Position numbers and translations under genes: made by a program. This document shows, piece after piece, positions 17,847 through 25,298 of a stretch of 64,000 nucleotides of DNA. The notes beneath the pieces are model-generated. The model was not told the origin of the DNA. It saw only the letters and a list, made by a program, of their open reading frames with translations, and ran no database searches. Source of the DNA: Mesorhizobium sp. M7A.F.Ca.US.008.03.1.1 (GTDB lineage Bacteria > Pseudomonadota > Alphaproteobacteria > Rhizobiales > Rhizobiaceae). How positions within the stretch are numbered: position 1 is the first letter of the stretch; the number at the start of each line of letters is the position of its first letter. Where the stretch lies: positions 62,001 to 126,000 of the forward strand of contig NZ_RZRU01000016.1 of assembly GCF_003997495.1 (NCBI RefSeq), read 5' to 3'.

Positions 17847-18560
17847 TCAGCGCGGCGCCTGCAAAAGCGCCAGCAGTGCGTCCTCGTCAGGCTGCGCGGC
17901 GATGCGGATCCTTTCGCTGGCGACATCGTCGAAGGCTGCGGCGATGCGAGTGGAAAGCGCAAAAACCCATGTTTTATCGAAGAGACCGCGCAGAGCGGGC
18001 CGTCTTGCCAAGGTCTGCATCGCCACCGCCGCCTTGGCTGAATAAAGCAATATCGCGTCGGCAGGTCGCCCGGACAGGCGTTCGAGGATGACTTCGTCCG
18101 AATAGCCCACTGTCAGCGTGTCATAGGTCTCGACGGCGTGGACCCGAACGCCCGCCGACCCGAGCCTCTGTTCGAACGCCGGAAAACGCACGCGCCCGCA
18201 GAGGTAGACAATCGTCTTTCCAGAGAAATCGGCGGCGAGACTGTCGGCCAGCGCCTCCGCATCGCCCGGGCCTTCACTGACCGACAAAAAACCCGCTTCA
18301 CGCGCCGCTTGCGCCGTCCTTTTGCCGACCGCAAGACAAGGCAAGGCGGCAAGCGTCGCGATGATTTCTTCCGGCGCATGGCGCATGGCATTGGCGCTTG
18401 TGACGGCCACCGCGACGGCATCGTCCGGGATCAGTCCGGCGGCGGGCAACGCCTTTGTTTCGGTCAGGGGCAAAAGAACCGGCTGAAAGCCCGTCTCCTC
18501 AAGCCGATGCGCGGTGCGCGACGCACCCGGTTCCGGCCTGGTCACCAGGACGCGAAGCAT
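17847..18560 (-). CDS. hemD: Uroporphyrinogen-III synthase
   Basis: A 237-residue enzyme that cyclises hydroxymethylbilane with inversion of ring D. It begins LRVLVTRPEPGASRTAHRLE and contains AVAVTSANAMRHAPEEI, LCLAVGKRTAQAAREAGF (as LPCLAVGKRT), YLCGRVRFP and DAILLYSAKAAVAMQTL, the scattered signatures of this poorly conserved family. It begins two bases after the hemC stop, so the two steps are translated together. Downstream, Mic60 and hemY follow after 110 bases. Confidence 0.9.
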   Translation of the reverse strand: MLRVLVTRPEPGASRTAHRLEETGFQPVLLPLTETKALPAAGLIPDDAVAVAVTSANAMRHAPEEIIATLAALPCLAVGKRTAQAAREAGFLSVSEGPGDAEALADSLAADFSGKTIVYLCGRVRFPAFEQRLGSAGVRVHAVETYDTLTVGYSDEVILERLSGRPADAILLYSAKAAVAMQTLARRPALRGLFDKTWVFALSTRIAAAFDDVASERIRIAAQPDEDALLALLQAPR

Positions 18561-18561
18561 T

Positions 18562-19488
18562 TCAGAGCCAGCCGTCGAAGAACTTTTCGCCGGCCCTGGC
18601 CCGCACTGTCCTGGCTGCTTCGGTGCCGATACGGGCGGCGTCTTGTGCCGGTCCCTGCAGCTCGACCGTGTGCGACTGCGTGCCGTCGGGCGAGATGATC
18701 AGCCCGGCGAAAGACAGTTTTCCGGCCTCGATCGCCGCATAGCCGGCAATCGGCGTGCGGCAGGAGCCATCGAGCGCCGCCAGGAAGGCACGCTCGCAGG
18801 CGAGCGCCTGGCCGGTCGGCACATCATGGACGGCTGTCAGCATCTTTTCGGCATCGCGGTCGCCGATACGGGTTTCGATGCCGATCGCGCCTTGCCCCGG
18901 CGCCGGCGGGAAAACATCGAGCGGTATCAGGTCGGTGACGACATGCTCGAGCCCAAGCCGCTTCAGCCCGGCATAGGCCAGGATCGTGCCCGCGGCGACG
19001 CCTTCTTCAAGCTTGCGCAGCCGCGTCTGCACATTGCCGCGGAACATCACCACTTCGAGATCCGGCCGCATCCGGCGGATCAGCGCTTGCCGCCGCAGCG
19101 ACGACGAGCCGACTTTCGCCCCGCGCGGCAGTTCGGCGATCGTCTTCGCCGCCTTGCCGACAAAGGCGTCGCGTGCATCCTCGCGTGGCAGGAAGGCCGA
19201 GAGTTCGAGACCGTCGGGCAGTTGCGTCGGCATGTCCTTCGACGAATGCACGGCGATGTCGATCCGGCCCGCCAGCAGCGCCTCCTCGATCTCCTTGGTG
19301 AACAGGCCTTTGCCGCCGGCTTCCGACAGCGGCCGGTCCTGGATGCGGTCGCCGCTGGTCGAGATGACGACGACCTCGAACGCCTCCGCCGGCATCCCAT
19401 GCGCGGCCATCAGCCGCGCCTGTGTTTCATGCGCCTGCGCCAACGCCAACGGGCTGCCGCGTGTTCCGATTCTCAAGATTGTTTGCAT
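18562..19488 (-). CDS. hemC: Porphobilinogen deaminase (hydroxymethylbilane synthase)
   Basis: A 308-residue enzyme joining four porphobilinogens into hydroxymethylbilane. RIGTRGSPLALAQAHETQAR, AVHSSKDMPTQLPDG, SSSLRRQALIRRMRPDL and the dipyrromethane-cofactor Cys243 in ALDGSCRTPIAGY are present. ATG 19488 gives the normal family N-terminus; the open frame runs 26 codons further upstream but that part is unlike the family. It is the first gene of the leftward heme operon and is divergent from tsaD across a 98-base gap that must hold both promoters. Confidence 0.95.
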   Translation of the reverse strand: MQTILRIGTRGSPLALAQAHETQARLMAAHGMPAEAFEVVVISTSGDRIQDRPLSEAGGKGLFTKEIEEALLAGRIDIAVHSSKDMPTQLPDGLELSAFLPREDARDAFVGKAAKTIAELPRGAKVGSSSLRRQALIRRMRPDLEVVMFRGNVQTRLRKLEEGVAAGTILAYAGLKRLGLEHVVTDLIPLDVFPPAPGQGAIGIETRIGDRDAEKMLTAVHDVPTGQALACERAFLAALDGSCRTPIAGYAAIEAGKLSFAGLIISPDGTQSHTVELQGPAQDAARIGTEAARTVRARAGEKFFDGWL

Positions 19489-19586
19489 GGCGCGCAGTCC
19501 GTGATAACCCCCCGGCAAGCGAGGCTTTTCCGGGGTTCTCCTAGCGGGGAAAGCCCCATGATACAATCTTTAGGGACAGCGACGAA

Positions 19587-20675
19587 TTGATCCGCGTGCT
19601 GGGCATAGAGACGAGTTGTGACGAGACCGCCGCCAGCGTGGTGGCCATCGACGGCGACGCCGCGCCGAAAATCCTGTCCAACATCGTGCTCAGCCAGATC
19701 GAGGAGCATGCCGCATTCGGCGGTGTCGTGCCGGAAATCGCCGCGCGCGCCCATGTCGAGGCGCTGGACGGCATCATCGAGGCGGCGCTTGCCGATTCGG
19801 GCACAGCGCTCGCCGATATCGACGCGATTGCCGCCACCGCCGGCCCCGGCCTGGTCGGCGGGCTGATCGTCGGGCTGATGACCGCCAAGGCAATCGCCGC
19901 GGCGGCGAACAAGCCGCTGATCGCCATCAATCACCTCGAAGGCCATGCGCTGACCGCAAGGCTGACCGATGGGCTCGATTTTCCCTATCTCTTGCTGCTG
20001 GTCTCCGGAGGCCATACGCAAATCGTCGCCGTGCGGGGCGTCGGCGACTACCAGCGCTGGGCAACGACCATCGACGACGCGCTCGGCGAAGCCTTCGACA
20101 AGACGGCCAAGATGCTCGGCCTGCCCTATCCCGGCGGACCGAATGTCGAAAAGGCGGCACAGGCCGGCAGTGCCTCGCGCTTTGCCTTTCCGCGTCCGAT
20201 GAAGGGCTCGGCGCAGCCCGACTTCTCCTTCTCCGGCCTCAAGACCGCCGTACGCCAGGCGGCGAGCGCCATTGCGCCGCTGAGCGACCAGGACGTCGCC
20301 GACATCTGCGCTTCGTTCCAGGCAGCGGTAGCCGATGCTCTGGCCGACCGCGTTTCTCGCGCGCTGACGCGCTTTCGCGAGACATTTCCCGGCACGAAAA
20401 ACCCGGCTCTCGTCGTTGCCGGTGGTGTCGCCGCCAACCGCACGATCAAGATCATGCTGGAGCGGCTCTGTGCCGAGACCGGCTTCGCCTTCATTGCGCC
20501 GCCGCTGGAGCTTTGCACCGACAATGCGGCGATGATCGCCTGGGCAGGCATCGAGCGGCTGCGCGAAGGCATGGCGCAGGAGAACGGCTTCGATTTCGTG
20601 CCGCGCTCGCGCTGGCCGCTGGACAGCATCTCGGCGCCGATGGTCGGCTCCGGCCGGCGCGGAGCCAAGGCATGA
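19587..20675 (+). CDS. tsaD: tRNA N6-adenosine threonylcarbamoyltransferase TsaD
   Basis: A 362-residue enzyme of the t6A pathway that transfers the threonylcarbamoyl group to A37 of ANN-decoding tRNAs. GIETSCDETAASVV, the metal-binding His116 and His120 in AINHLEGHAL, VSGGHTQIV and GGVAANRTIK are intact. The start is TTG at 19587, which sits directly on the family N-terminus IRVLGIETS. It overlaps gpsA by four bases (ATGA), so tsaD and gpsA are coupled. Confidence 0.95.
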   Translation: MIRVLGIETSCDETAASVVAIDGDAAPKILSNIVLSQIEEHAAFGGVVPEIAARAHVEALDGIIEAALADSGTALADIDAIAATAGPGLVGGLIVGLMTAKAIAAAANKPLIAINHLEGHALTARLTDGLDFPYLLLLVSGGHTQIVAVRGVGDYQRWATTIDDALGEAFDKTAKMLGLPYPGGPNVEKAAQAGSASRFAFPRPMKGSAQPDFSFSGLKTAVRQAASAIAPLSDQDVADICASFQAAVADALADRVSRALTRFRETFPGTKNPALVVAGGVAANRTIKIMLERLCAETGFAFIAPPLELCTDNAAMIAWAGIERLREGMAQENGFDFVPRSRWPLDSISAPMVGSGRRGAKA

Positions 20676-21694
20676 ACGAGCGGGCAATGAGCGGCAACGA
20701 AACCGCGCCAAGCGGCTGGCGCGTTGCCGTGCTCGGTGGCGGGGCCTGGGGCACTGCCTTGGCCTTGGCAATGCTGCGCGCCGGGCATTTCGTCCGTCTT
20801 TACGCGCGCGACCCGGAGACCGTCGCCGCGATCGACCGCGGCGAAAACCCACGCTATCTGCCGGGCATTACGCTCGAGGCCGGCATCGTGGCGACGAGCA
20901 ACATCCAAGCCGCGCTCGACGGTGCCGATTGCGTGCTGGCGGTGACGCCGGCGCAGTCGCTGCGGGCTACGTTGGCGGCAGCGAAGGATCATATGCCGGC
21001 CGGTATCCCGCTGGTTCTGTGTGCCAAAGGCATCGAAAGCGAGACCGGCGCCTTGCTGTCGGCGATTGTCGAAGAAATCCTGCCGCTAAATCCGGTGGCC
21101 GCTTTGTCGGGTCCGAGCTTCGCCGCCGACGTCGCCCGCGGCCTGCCGACGGCCGTTGTGGTCGCCGCCCGCGACGAGGCATTGGCCGCCGATCTCGCCG
21201 CCCGCTTTTCCGCCGAAAACCTGCGCTGCTATTCGAATGACGACCTGATCGGCGTCGAGATCGGCGGCGCCTTGAAGAACGTTTTCGCCATTGCCGCGGG
21301 TGCTGTCGCTGGCGCGGGTCTCGGCGCCAGCGCCCAGGCCGCCATGGTGACGCGCGGCTTTGTCGAACTGCGCCGCATCGGCGCCGCCTTCGGCGCCAGG
21401 CCCGAAACGCTGATGGGGCTTTCCGGTCTTGGCGACCTGCTGCTGACCTGCTCGTCCACCCAGTCGCGCAATTTCGCCTATGGCCTGGCGCTCGGGCAAG
21501 GCAAGCCACTTGCCGGATTGCTGCTGGCCGAAGGTGTGCCGACGGCGGCGATCGCTGCCCGCATCGCCACCGAGCGCAACATCGACGCGCCGATCATTGC
21601 CGCCGTCGCCGCCATACTGGACGGTGCCATCACCGTCCGGCAGGCTGTGACCGCCTTGATGACCCGGCCGCTGAAGACCGAAACCAACGATTGA
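20672..21694 (+). CDS. gpsA: NAD(P)H-dependent glycerol-3-phosphate dehydrogenase
   Basis: A 340-residue enzyme reducing dihydroxyacetone phosphate to sn-glycerol 3-phosphate for phospholipid synthesis. VAVLGGGAWGTALALAMLRA is the dinucleotide fold, VLCAKGIESETG and ALSGPSFAADVARGLPTA the substrate loop, and GVEIGGALKNVFAIAAG contains the catalytic Lys. ATG 20672 overlaps the tsaD stop; a second ATG at 20687 is also possible, since the first five residues are not conserved. Followed closely by a YciI gene. Confidence 0.95.
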   Translation: MNERAMSGNETAPSGWRVAVLGGGAWGTALALAMLRAGHFVRLYARDPETVAAIDRGENPRYLPGITLEAGIVATSNIQAALDGADCVLAVTPAQSLRATLAAAKDHMPAGIPLVLCAKGIESETGALLSAIVEEILPLNPVAALSGPSFAADVARGLPTAVVVAARDEALAADLAARFSAENLRCYSNDDLIGVEIGGALKNVFAIAAGAVAGAGLGASAQAAMVTRGFVELRRIGAAFGARPETLMGLSGLGDLLLTCSSTQSRNFAYGLALGQGKPLAGLLLAEGVPTAAIAARIATERNIDAPIIAAVAAILDGAITVRQAVTALMTRPLKTETND

Positions 21695-21731
21695 TCCCCC
21701 GACCTTGAACCCGAGACCAGGAGAAAGAACC

Positions 21732-22028
21732 ATGCTGTTTGCTGTGATTTGCAAGGACAAGCCCGGAAGCCTGCAGGTGCGCCTCGACACGCGGCCCGAG
21801 CATATTGTCTTTCTCGAGGGGTTGAACGGCGACAAGAAGCTGGCATTCGCCGGTCCGTTCCTTGACACCGAAGGCAAGCCCAATGGCAGCCTCGTGGTCG
21901 TCGAGGCACCCGACATGGCAGGGGCGCAGGCTCTGTCGGCCGCCGACCCCTACGCCAAGGCCGGGCTGTTCGAAAGCGTCGAAATCCGCCCGTGGAACTG
22001 GACGTTCAACAAGCCGGCGGCTAGTTAA
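21732..22028 (+). CDS. YciI family protein
   Basis: A 98-residue YciI-like ferredoxin-fold protein: MLFAVICKDKPGSLQVRLDT, HIVFLEGLNGDKKLAFAGPF, DPYAKAGLFESVEIRPWNW. The conserved His in the early helix and the Asp near DPYAKAG form the putative active pair of the family, whose reaction is largely unknown. Strong ribosome site AGGAGAAAGAACC before ATG 21732. It follows gpsA with a 37-base gap and probably belongs to the same transcript. Confidence 0.87.
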   Translation: MLFAVICKDKPGSLQVRLDTRPEHIVFLEGLNGDKKLAFAGPFLDTEGKPNGSLVVVEAPDMAGAQALSAADPYAKAGLFESVEIRPWNWTFNKPAAS

Positions 22029-22056
22029 TCCCGGTCGCCCGCGAGCGCACGCAAGA

Positions 22057-22111
22057 AGCAATTCCAGGAAAAGTGTGAAACGGTTTTCCCTCCGGAATTG
22101 CGTCAAAACAA
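22057..22111. repeat. Dispersed palindromic repeat, copy 1 (GCAATTCC ... GGAATTGC)
   Basis: Outer arms GCAATTCC and GGAATTGC, with inner pairs GGAAAA/TTTTCC, form a nested hairpin ending about 20 bases upstream of the EVE gene start. Related copies occur at 23250-23330 and 35152-35200. The same motif family is common between genes in Mesorhizobium and relatives. Confidence 0.75.
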
Positions 22112-22132
22112 TGAGTCTAGAAGGAGAAAGAC

Positions 22133-22558
22133 ATGAACTACTGGCTGTTCAAATCGGAGCCATTCAAGTTCTCCTTCGAGATGCTGAAGGCCAAGGGCAA
22201 GGCCGGCACGCAATGGGACGGCGTGCGCAACTACGCCGCGCGCAACAACATGAAGGCAATGCAGGTCGGCGATCTCGGCTTCTTCTACCATTCCAACGAG
22301 GGGCTGAACGTCGTCGGCATCGCTGAAGTCTGCGCGCTTGCCCATCCCGACACCACCTCGGACGATCCGCGCTGGGAATGCGTCGACATCCGCGCCGTAA
22401 GGGACGTGCCGAACCCGCCGACGCTGGAACAAGTGAAGGCCAATCCGAAGCTTGCCGACATGGCGCTGGTGCGGCTCGGACGGCTTTCCGTGCAGCCGGT
22501 GACGCCGGCCGAATGGAAGGAAGTCTGCCGCATGGGCGGCTTGACGCCGGCTCCGTGA
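22133..22558 (+). CDS. EVE domain-containing protein
   Basis: A 141-residue single-domain EVE protein, a PUA-like fold related to human THYN1: NYWLFKSEPFKFSFEMLK, QWDGVRNYAARNNMKAMQVG, FFYHSNEGLNVVGIAEV, and the C-terminal MALVRLGRLSVQPVTPAEW. EVE domains hold modified bases in DNA or RNA in an aromatic cage, and the aromatic residues near the N-terminus and YHSN fit this. Ribosome site AAGGAGAAAGAC. The stop codon overlaps the GTG of the downstream methyltransferase, so the pair is translationally coupled. Confidence 0.92.
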   Translation: MNYWLFKSEPFKFSFEMLKAKGKAGTQWDGVRNYAARNNMKAMQVGDLGFFYHSNEGLNVVGIAEVCALAHPDTTSDDPRWECVDIRAVRDVPNPPTLEQVKANPKLADMALVRLGRLSVQPVTPAEWKEVCRMGGLTPAP

Positions 22559-23211
22559 CGGCGCTCACGCCCAACAGCGCCAAACAATTCATTCTCGACA
22601 ACACGGCGCTGATGGCGCCGCCGCACGTGCCGGAAATCCTGCTTCATCTTGCCGACGAAGCGCATGATCTGTGGCAGCGGACCGAGGATGAGCTGGTCGA
22701 GATCGGCCTGCCGCCGCCCTTCTGGGCTTTCGCCTGGGCCGGCGGCCAGGGCCTTGCCCGCTATGTCCTGGACAATCCCGGCACGGTGCGGGGCAAGCGC
22801 GTGCTCGACTTCGCTTCCGGCTCCGGCCTTGTCGCCATCGCTGCCGCCAAGGCAGGTGCCGCCAAGGTGATCGCCACCGACATCGATCCGTTTTGTGCCA
22901 TCGCGATCCGGCTCAACAGCGAAATCAACGGTGTCGGGACCGAATTCCTCGGCACGGATTGCATCGGCACCGATGCAGGTTGGGACGTGGTCCTGGCCGG
23001 TGATGTTTTCTACGACAAATCTTTCGCTGACCGGCTGATGCCATGGTTCGCAACCCTGAAGGCGCGCGGCGCCGAAATCCTCGTCGGCGATCCCGGCAGG
23101 TCATATATGCCGAAGGCAGGGCTGGAGCCGCTTGCCGTCTATGAAGTGGCCGTTACGCGGGCGCTGGAGGATGCGCTGGTCAAACGCACGACCGTCTGGC
23201 GGTTCGCTTGA
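22555..23211 (+). CDS. Class I SAM methyltransferase, METTL20/ETF-beta lysine methyltransferase-like
   Basis: A 218-residue seven-beta-strand methyltransferase. After PPPFWAFAWAGGQGLARYVL come motif I (VLDFASGSGLVAIAAAKAG), the acidic DIDP and DVVLAGDVFYDKSFADRLMP. The [D]-x-F-Y-[DE] post-II motif and the W-rich N-terminal segment match METTL20/METTL18-group lysine methyltransferases, including the Agrobacterium enzyme reported to methylate electron-transfer flavoprotein beta. This assignment is from motif memory; no etfB gene is seen here. The GTG at 22555 overlaps the EVE stop; the longer open frame upstream is a read-through of the EVE gene region. Confidence 0.82.
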   Translation: MTALTPNSAKQFILDNTALMAPPHVPEILLHLADEAHDLWQRTEDELVEIGLPPPFWAFAWAGGQGLARYVLDNPGTVRGKRVLDFASGSGLVAIAAAKAGAAKVIATDIDPFCAIAIRLNSEINGVGTEFLGTDCIGTDAGWDVVLAGDVFYDKSFADRLMPWFATLKARGAEILVGDPGRSYMPKAGLEPLAVYEVAVTRALEDALVKRTTVWRFA

Positions 23212-23249
23212 CGCGATCACCGAACAGGCGTTCCATCACATCCGGACCA

Positions 23250-23330
23250 AAGCAAGTCCAGGAAAAGTGTGACACGGTTTTCCCGGGAAAAGCGCATAGC
23301 GCTTTCCCTTGGGAATTGCGTCGAAACAAG
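23250..23330. repeat. Dispersed palindromic repeat, copy 2 with extra inner palindrome
   Basis: Same family as 22057-22111, with left arm GCAAGTCC (one mismatch) and right arm GGAATTGC. It carries an additional self-complementary inner segment, GGGAAAAGCGC-ATA-GCGCTTTCCC, making it about 25 bases longer. It lies upstream of the DUF1761 gene, about 55 bases before its start. Confidence 0.72.
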
Positions 23331-23385
23331 AGAGAGGGCGGTTCTGCGTTTCCGTGAAGCGATGAACCGCACTGAGGGGGATCTC

Positions 23386-23802
23386 ATGGATTTTTCAGCA
23401 GTGAACTGGCTGGCGGTGGCTGTCGCCGCAATCGTCGCATGGCTGTTCGGCGCCGCCTGGTACATGGGCCTGAGCAAGCCTTGGCTGAAGGCCGCCAAGC
23501 TCGATCCGGCGACGATAAAGAAGTCACCGCTGCCCTTCGTCATCAGCTTCATCGCCGAACTGGTCATGGCCACCATAATGGCCCTGGTCGTCGGCGCGAT
23601 GACCGGCGGCGAGCCGACATTGCTCGCCGGACTTGTCTTCGGCTTCGTGCTCTGGCTGGGTTTCGTCGCCACGACGCTCTCGGTCAACCATCGCTACGAG
23701 AATTTCGGCTGGGACCTGACCCTCATCGACGGCGGCCACTGGCTCGGCGTGCTGCTGATCATCGGCGCCGTGATCGGCTGGTTCGGCGCGGCGGCAAGCT
23801 GA
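23386..23802 (+). CDS. DUF1761 family membrane protein
   Basis: A 138-residue protein with four hydrophobic segments: VNWLAVAVAAIVAWLFGAAWY, FVISFIAELVMATIMALVVG, LVFGFVLWLGFVATTLSV and LGVLLIIGAVIGWFG. The N-W-x(15)-G-x-x-W-Y pattern and the WDLTLIDGGHW loop are characteristic of DUF1761. Function unknown. The ATG at 23386 follows GAGGGGGATCTC and gives the usual N-terminus; the longer frame to 23269 is inside the repeat. It ends seven bases before a tandem-repeat element. Confidence 0.85.
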   Translation: MDFSAVNWLAVAVAAIVAWLFGAAWYMGLSKPWLKAAKLDPATIKKSPLPFVISFIAELVMATIMALVVGAMTGGEPTLLAGLVFGFVLWLGFVATTLSVNHRYENFGWDLTLIDGGHWLGVLLIIGAVIGWFGAAAS

Positions 23803-23809
23803 TCAAGAA

Positions 23810-23932
23810 GGCAGTAGGGGAACAGGGGCACCGACGCCTATCCCTACTGCCCTACTGCCCTACTGCCCTACTGCCCTACTGCCCTACTGCCCTACTGCCC
23901 TACTGCCCTACTGCCCTACTGCCCTACTGCCC
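23810..23932. repeat. Repeat element with 11 tandem CCCTACTG units
   Basis: Left end GGCAGTAGGGGAACAGGGG at 23810-23828, a short middle CACCGACGCCTAT, then 11 perfect copies of the 8-base unit CCCTACTG (23842-23929). The left end is the reverse complement of the array unit, so the element can fold on itself. The minus-strand LysR gene ends inside unit 11, whose CTA is its TAG stop. A related element is at 25228-25298. Confidence 0.92.
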
Positions 23933-24859
23933 TTTCTCCGTGGTCCGCGTCTTGGCGACTTCCTCGAGCATCCATTCGCGAAAGGCGACGATGCGCGGAT
24001 CGTCGGCGGTATTTTCGGGATAGACCAGGAAATAGGCGAATTCGGGCGCCACCCGCAGGCCGAGTTCGAAAGGCTGCACCAGCCTGCCCTGGGAAAGGTC
24101 GTTCGCCACCATGGCGAAATCGGCGAGCGCGACGGCATTGCCGTCGAGCGCTGCCTGGACGGCATCCGTGGAATTTCCGAACACGACGGTCCGGCTGTCG
24201 TCGAAATCATTGATGCCGGCCGCCGCCATCCACATCCGCCAGTTCGGCCACGTCACGCCTTGCCGCGACCATTCGATATGCGCAAGCGTGTGATTGAAGA
24301 GGTCGCGCGGCTCGCGCAGCGGCGGACCGGACGTCAAGAGGCTTGGGCTGCACACCGGAATGAGGATGTTGTCGAACAGCCGGTGGGTGCGAAGGCCCGG
24401 ATATTTGCCGGCGCCAAAACGGATGCCGACATCGATGTCATCGAGTTCGAAATCCCGCACTTCATAGGCAATGTCGAATCGCAATTCGATATCGGGGTGA
24501 TGCTTGCGAAAATCGTCGACGCGCCGCATTAGCCATTTTGATGCGAACTGCGCGTCGAGCGTTACCTTCAAAAGAGCGGTGCCACGCGTCAGCTTTTGCG
24601 CCCGCGAAACGGCCCGGCCAAGCAAGTCGAGCGCGTCCGCCGAGGCGTCGAACAGCACCGTTCCCGCCTCGGTGAGCCGGATGGTGCGGCTGGTGCGCGT
24701 GAACAGCACCAGCCCGAGCTGATCCTCGATTTCCTTGATCTGATGGCTGACGGCGGCCGGTGTCAGGCCAAGCTCGTCGGCGGCACGGGTGAAATTGAGG
24801 TGCCGCGCCGCTGCTTCCAGTGTCCTCAAGGCCCGAGTCCCGGGTAGAAGGCGAGCCAT
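23924..24859 (-). CDS. LysR family transcriptional regulator (GcvA-like)
   Basis: A 311-residue LysR regulator. The winged HTH (1-60) reads ALRTLEAAARHLNFTRAADE and LTPAAVSHQIKEIEDQLGL, then LFTRTSRTIRLTEAG, as in the GcvA/AmpR group. The effector-binding domain covers about 90-300 (LLKVTLDAQFASKWLMRRVD; DIDVGIRFGAGKYPGLRTH). The last residue codon and TAG stop lie in the tandem repeat element, so the C-terminal end was set by the repeat. It is divergent from the DUF1127 gene across a 130-base gap, a usual layout for a LysR regulator and its target. Confidence 0.93.
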   Translation of the reverse strand: MARLLPGTRALRTLEAAARHLNFTRAADELGLTPAAVSHQIKEIEDQLGLVLFTRTSRTIRLTEAGTVLFDASADALDLLGRAVSRAQKLTRGTALLKVTLDAQFASKWLMRRVDDFRKHHPDIELRFDIAYEVRDFELDDIDVGIRFGAGKYPGLRTHRLFDNILIPVCSPSLLTSGPPLREPRDLFNHTLAHIEWSRQGVTWPNWRMWMAAAGINDFDDSRTVVFGNSTDAVQAALDGNAVALADFAMVANDLSQGRLVQPFELGLRVAPEFAYFLVYPENTADDPRIVAFREWMLEEVAKTRTTEKGQ

Positions 24860-24876
24860 CCTATCCTCAAATAAAA

Positions 24877-24955
24877 CTTGATGATCCAGAGAAAACTACT
24901 CGTTTCTCGCAGAGATTTCAATCTGGCATGATCCAATCATCGAAACATCATCAAG
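24877..24955. promoter_or_regulatory. Divergent promoter region with separated inverted repeat
   Basis: The perfect nonamers CTTGATGAT (24877-24885) and ATCATCAAG (24947-24955) face each other within the gap between the LysR gene and the DUF1127 gene. They could be operator half-sites or the edges of a looped control region. No clear T-N11-A LysR box was assigned. Confidence 0.3.
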
Positions 24956-24989
24956 CCGGATTTGCTATCCGGAGAGAACGGATCACACC

Positions 24990-25235
24990 ATGTCCATCAT
25001 CGTTTTGAATTCATCGACACCCCGTCCGAACTGGCTGGCCGAGACCCTCGAATGGTTGCGTCACGCCCGGGTCGCGATCAATCTCCCGCACCAGAACGTC
25101 GAAGACCTGTCGGAACGGCAACTGCGCGACGTTGGCGCCAAGCGCAAGGACATCGCACGCGCCATGGACCGCGAAATGGGCCGCCTCGGCCTTCTCGACA
25201 TCGGCTGGCAGAGGAATAAGGGAAATAGGCAGTAG
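24990..25235 (+). CDS. DUF1127 domain-containing small protein
   Basis: An 81-residue protein with an amphipathic N-terminal segment and a C-terminal Arg-rich DUF1127-like motif, VEDLSERQLRDVGAKRKDIA. Small DUF1127 proteins are abundant in rhizobia and some affect phosphate, RNA turnover or stress traits. The last codons and the TAG stop (25233-25235) fall inside the left end of a repeat element (GGCAGTAG), so the final NRQ residues come from repeat sequence. It is divergent from the LysR gene, which may regulate it. Confidence 0.8.
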   Translation: MSIIVLNSSTPRPNWLAETLEWLRHARVAINLPHQNVEDLSERQLRDVGAKRKDIARAMDREMGRLGLLDIGWQRNKGNRQ

Positions 25236-25298
25236 TGGAACAGGGGAGTAAAGCCGCGCCGACGCGCATCCCTACTCCCTACTCCCTACTCCCTACTA
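25228..25298. repeat. Repeat element with 4 tandem CCCTACT units, second copy
   Basis: Left end GGCAGTAGTGGAACAGGGG (25228-25246) differs from the 23810 copy at one base in 19. The middle ends CGACGCGCAT, and four perfect copies of the 7-base unit CCCTACT follow (25270-25297). It supplies stop codons on both sides: TAG of the DUF1127 gene on the plus strand and TAG of the L,D-transpeptidase gene on the minus strand. Confidence 0.9.

Noticed and set aside
20513..20671. Extended start for gpsA inside tsaD
   Set aside because: The extra residues come from tsaD in another frame; the Rossmann motif fits ATG 20672.
23269..23385. N-terminal extension of the DUF1761 protein
   Set aside because: It translates the palindromic repeat; the family N-terminus begins at ATG 23386.
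23842..23929. CRISPR-like array in the tandem repeats
   Set aside because: Units are 8 bp with no spacers and no cas gene is present.
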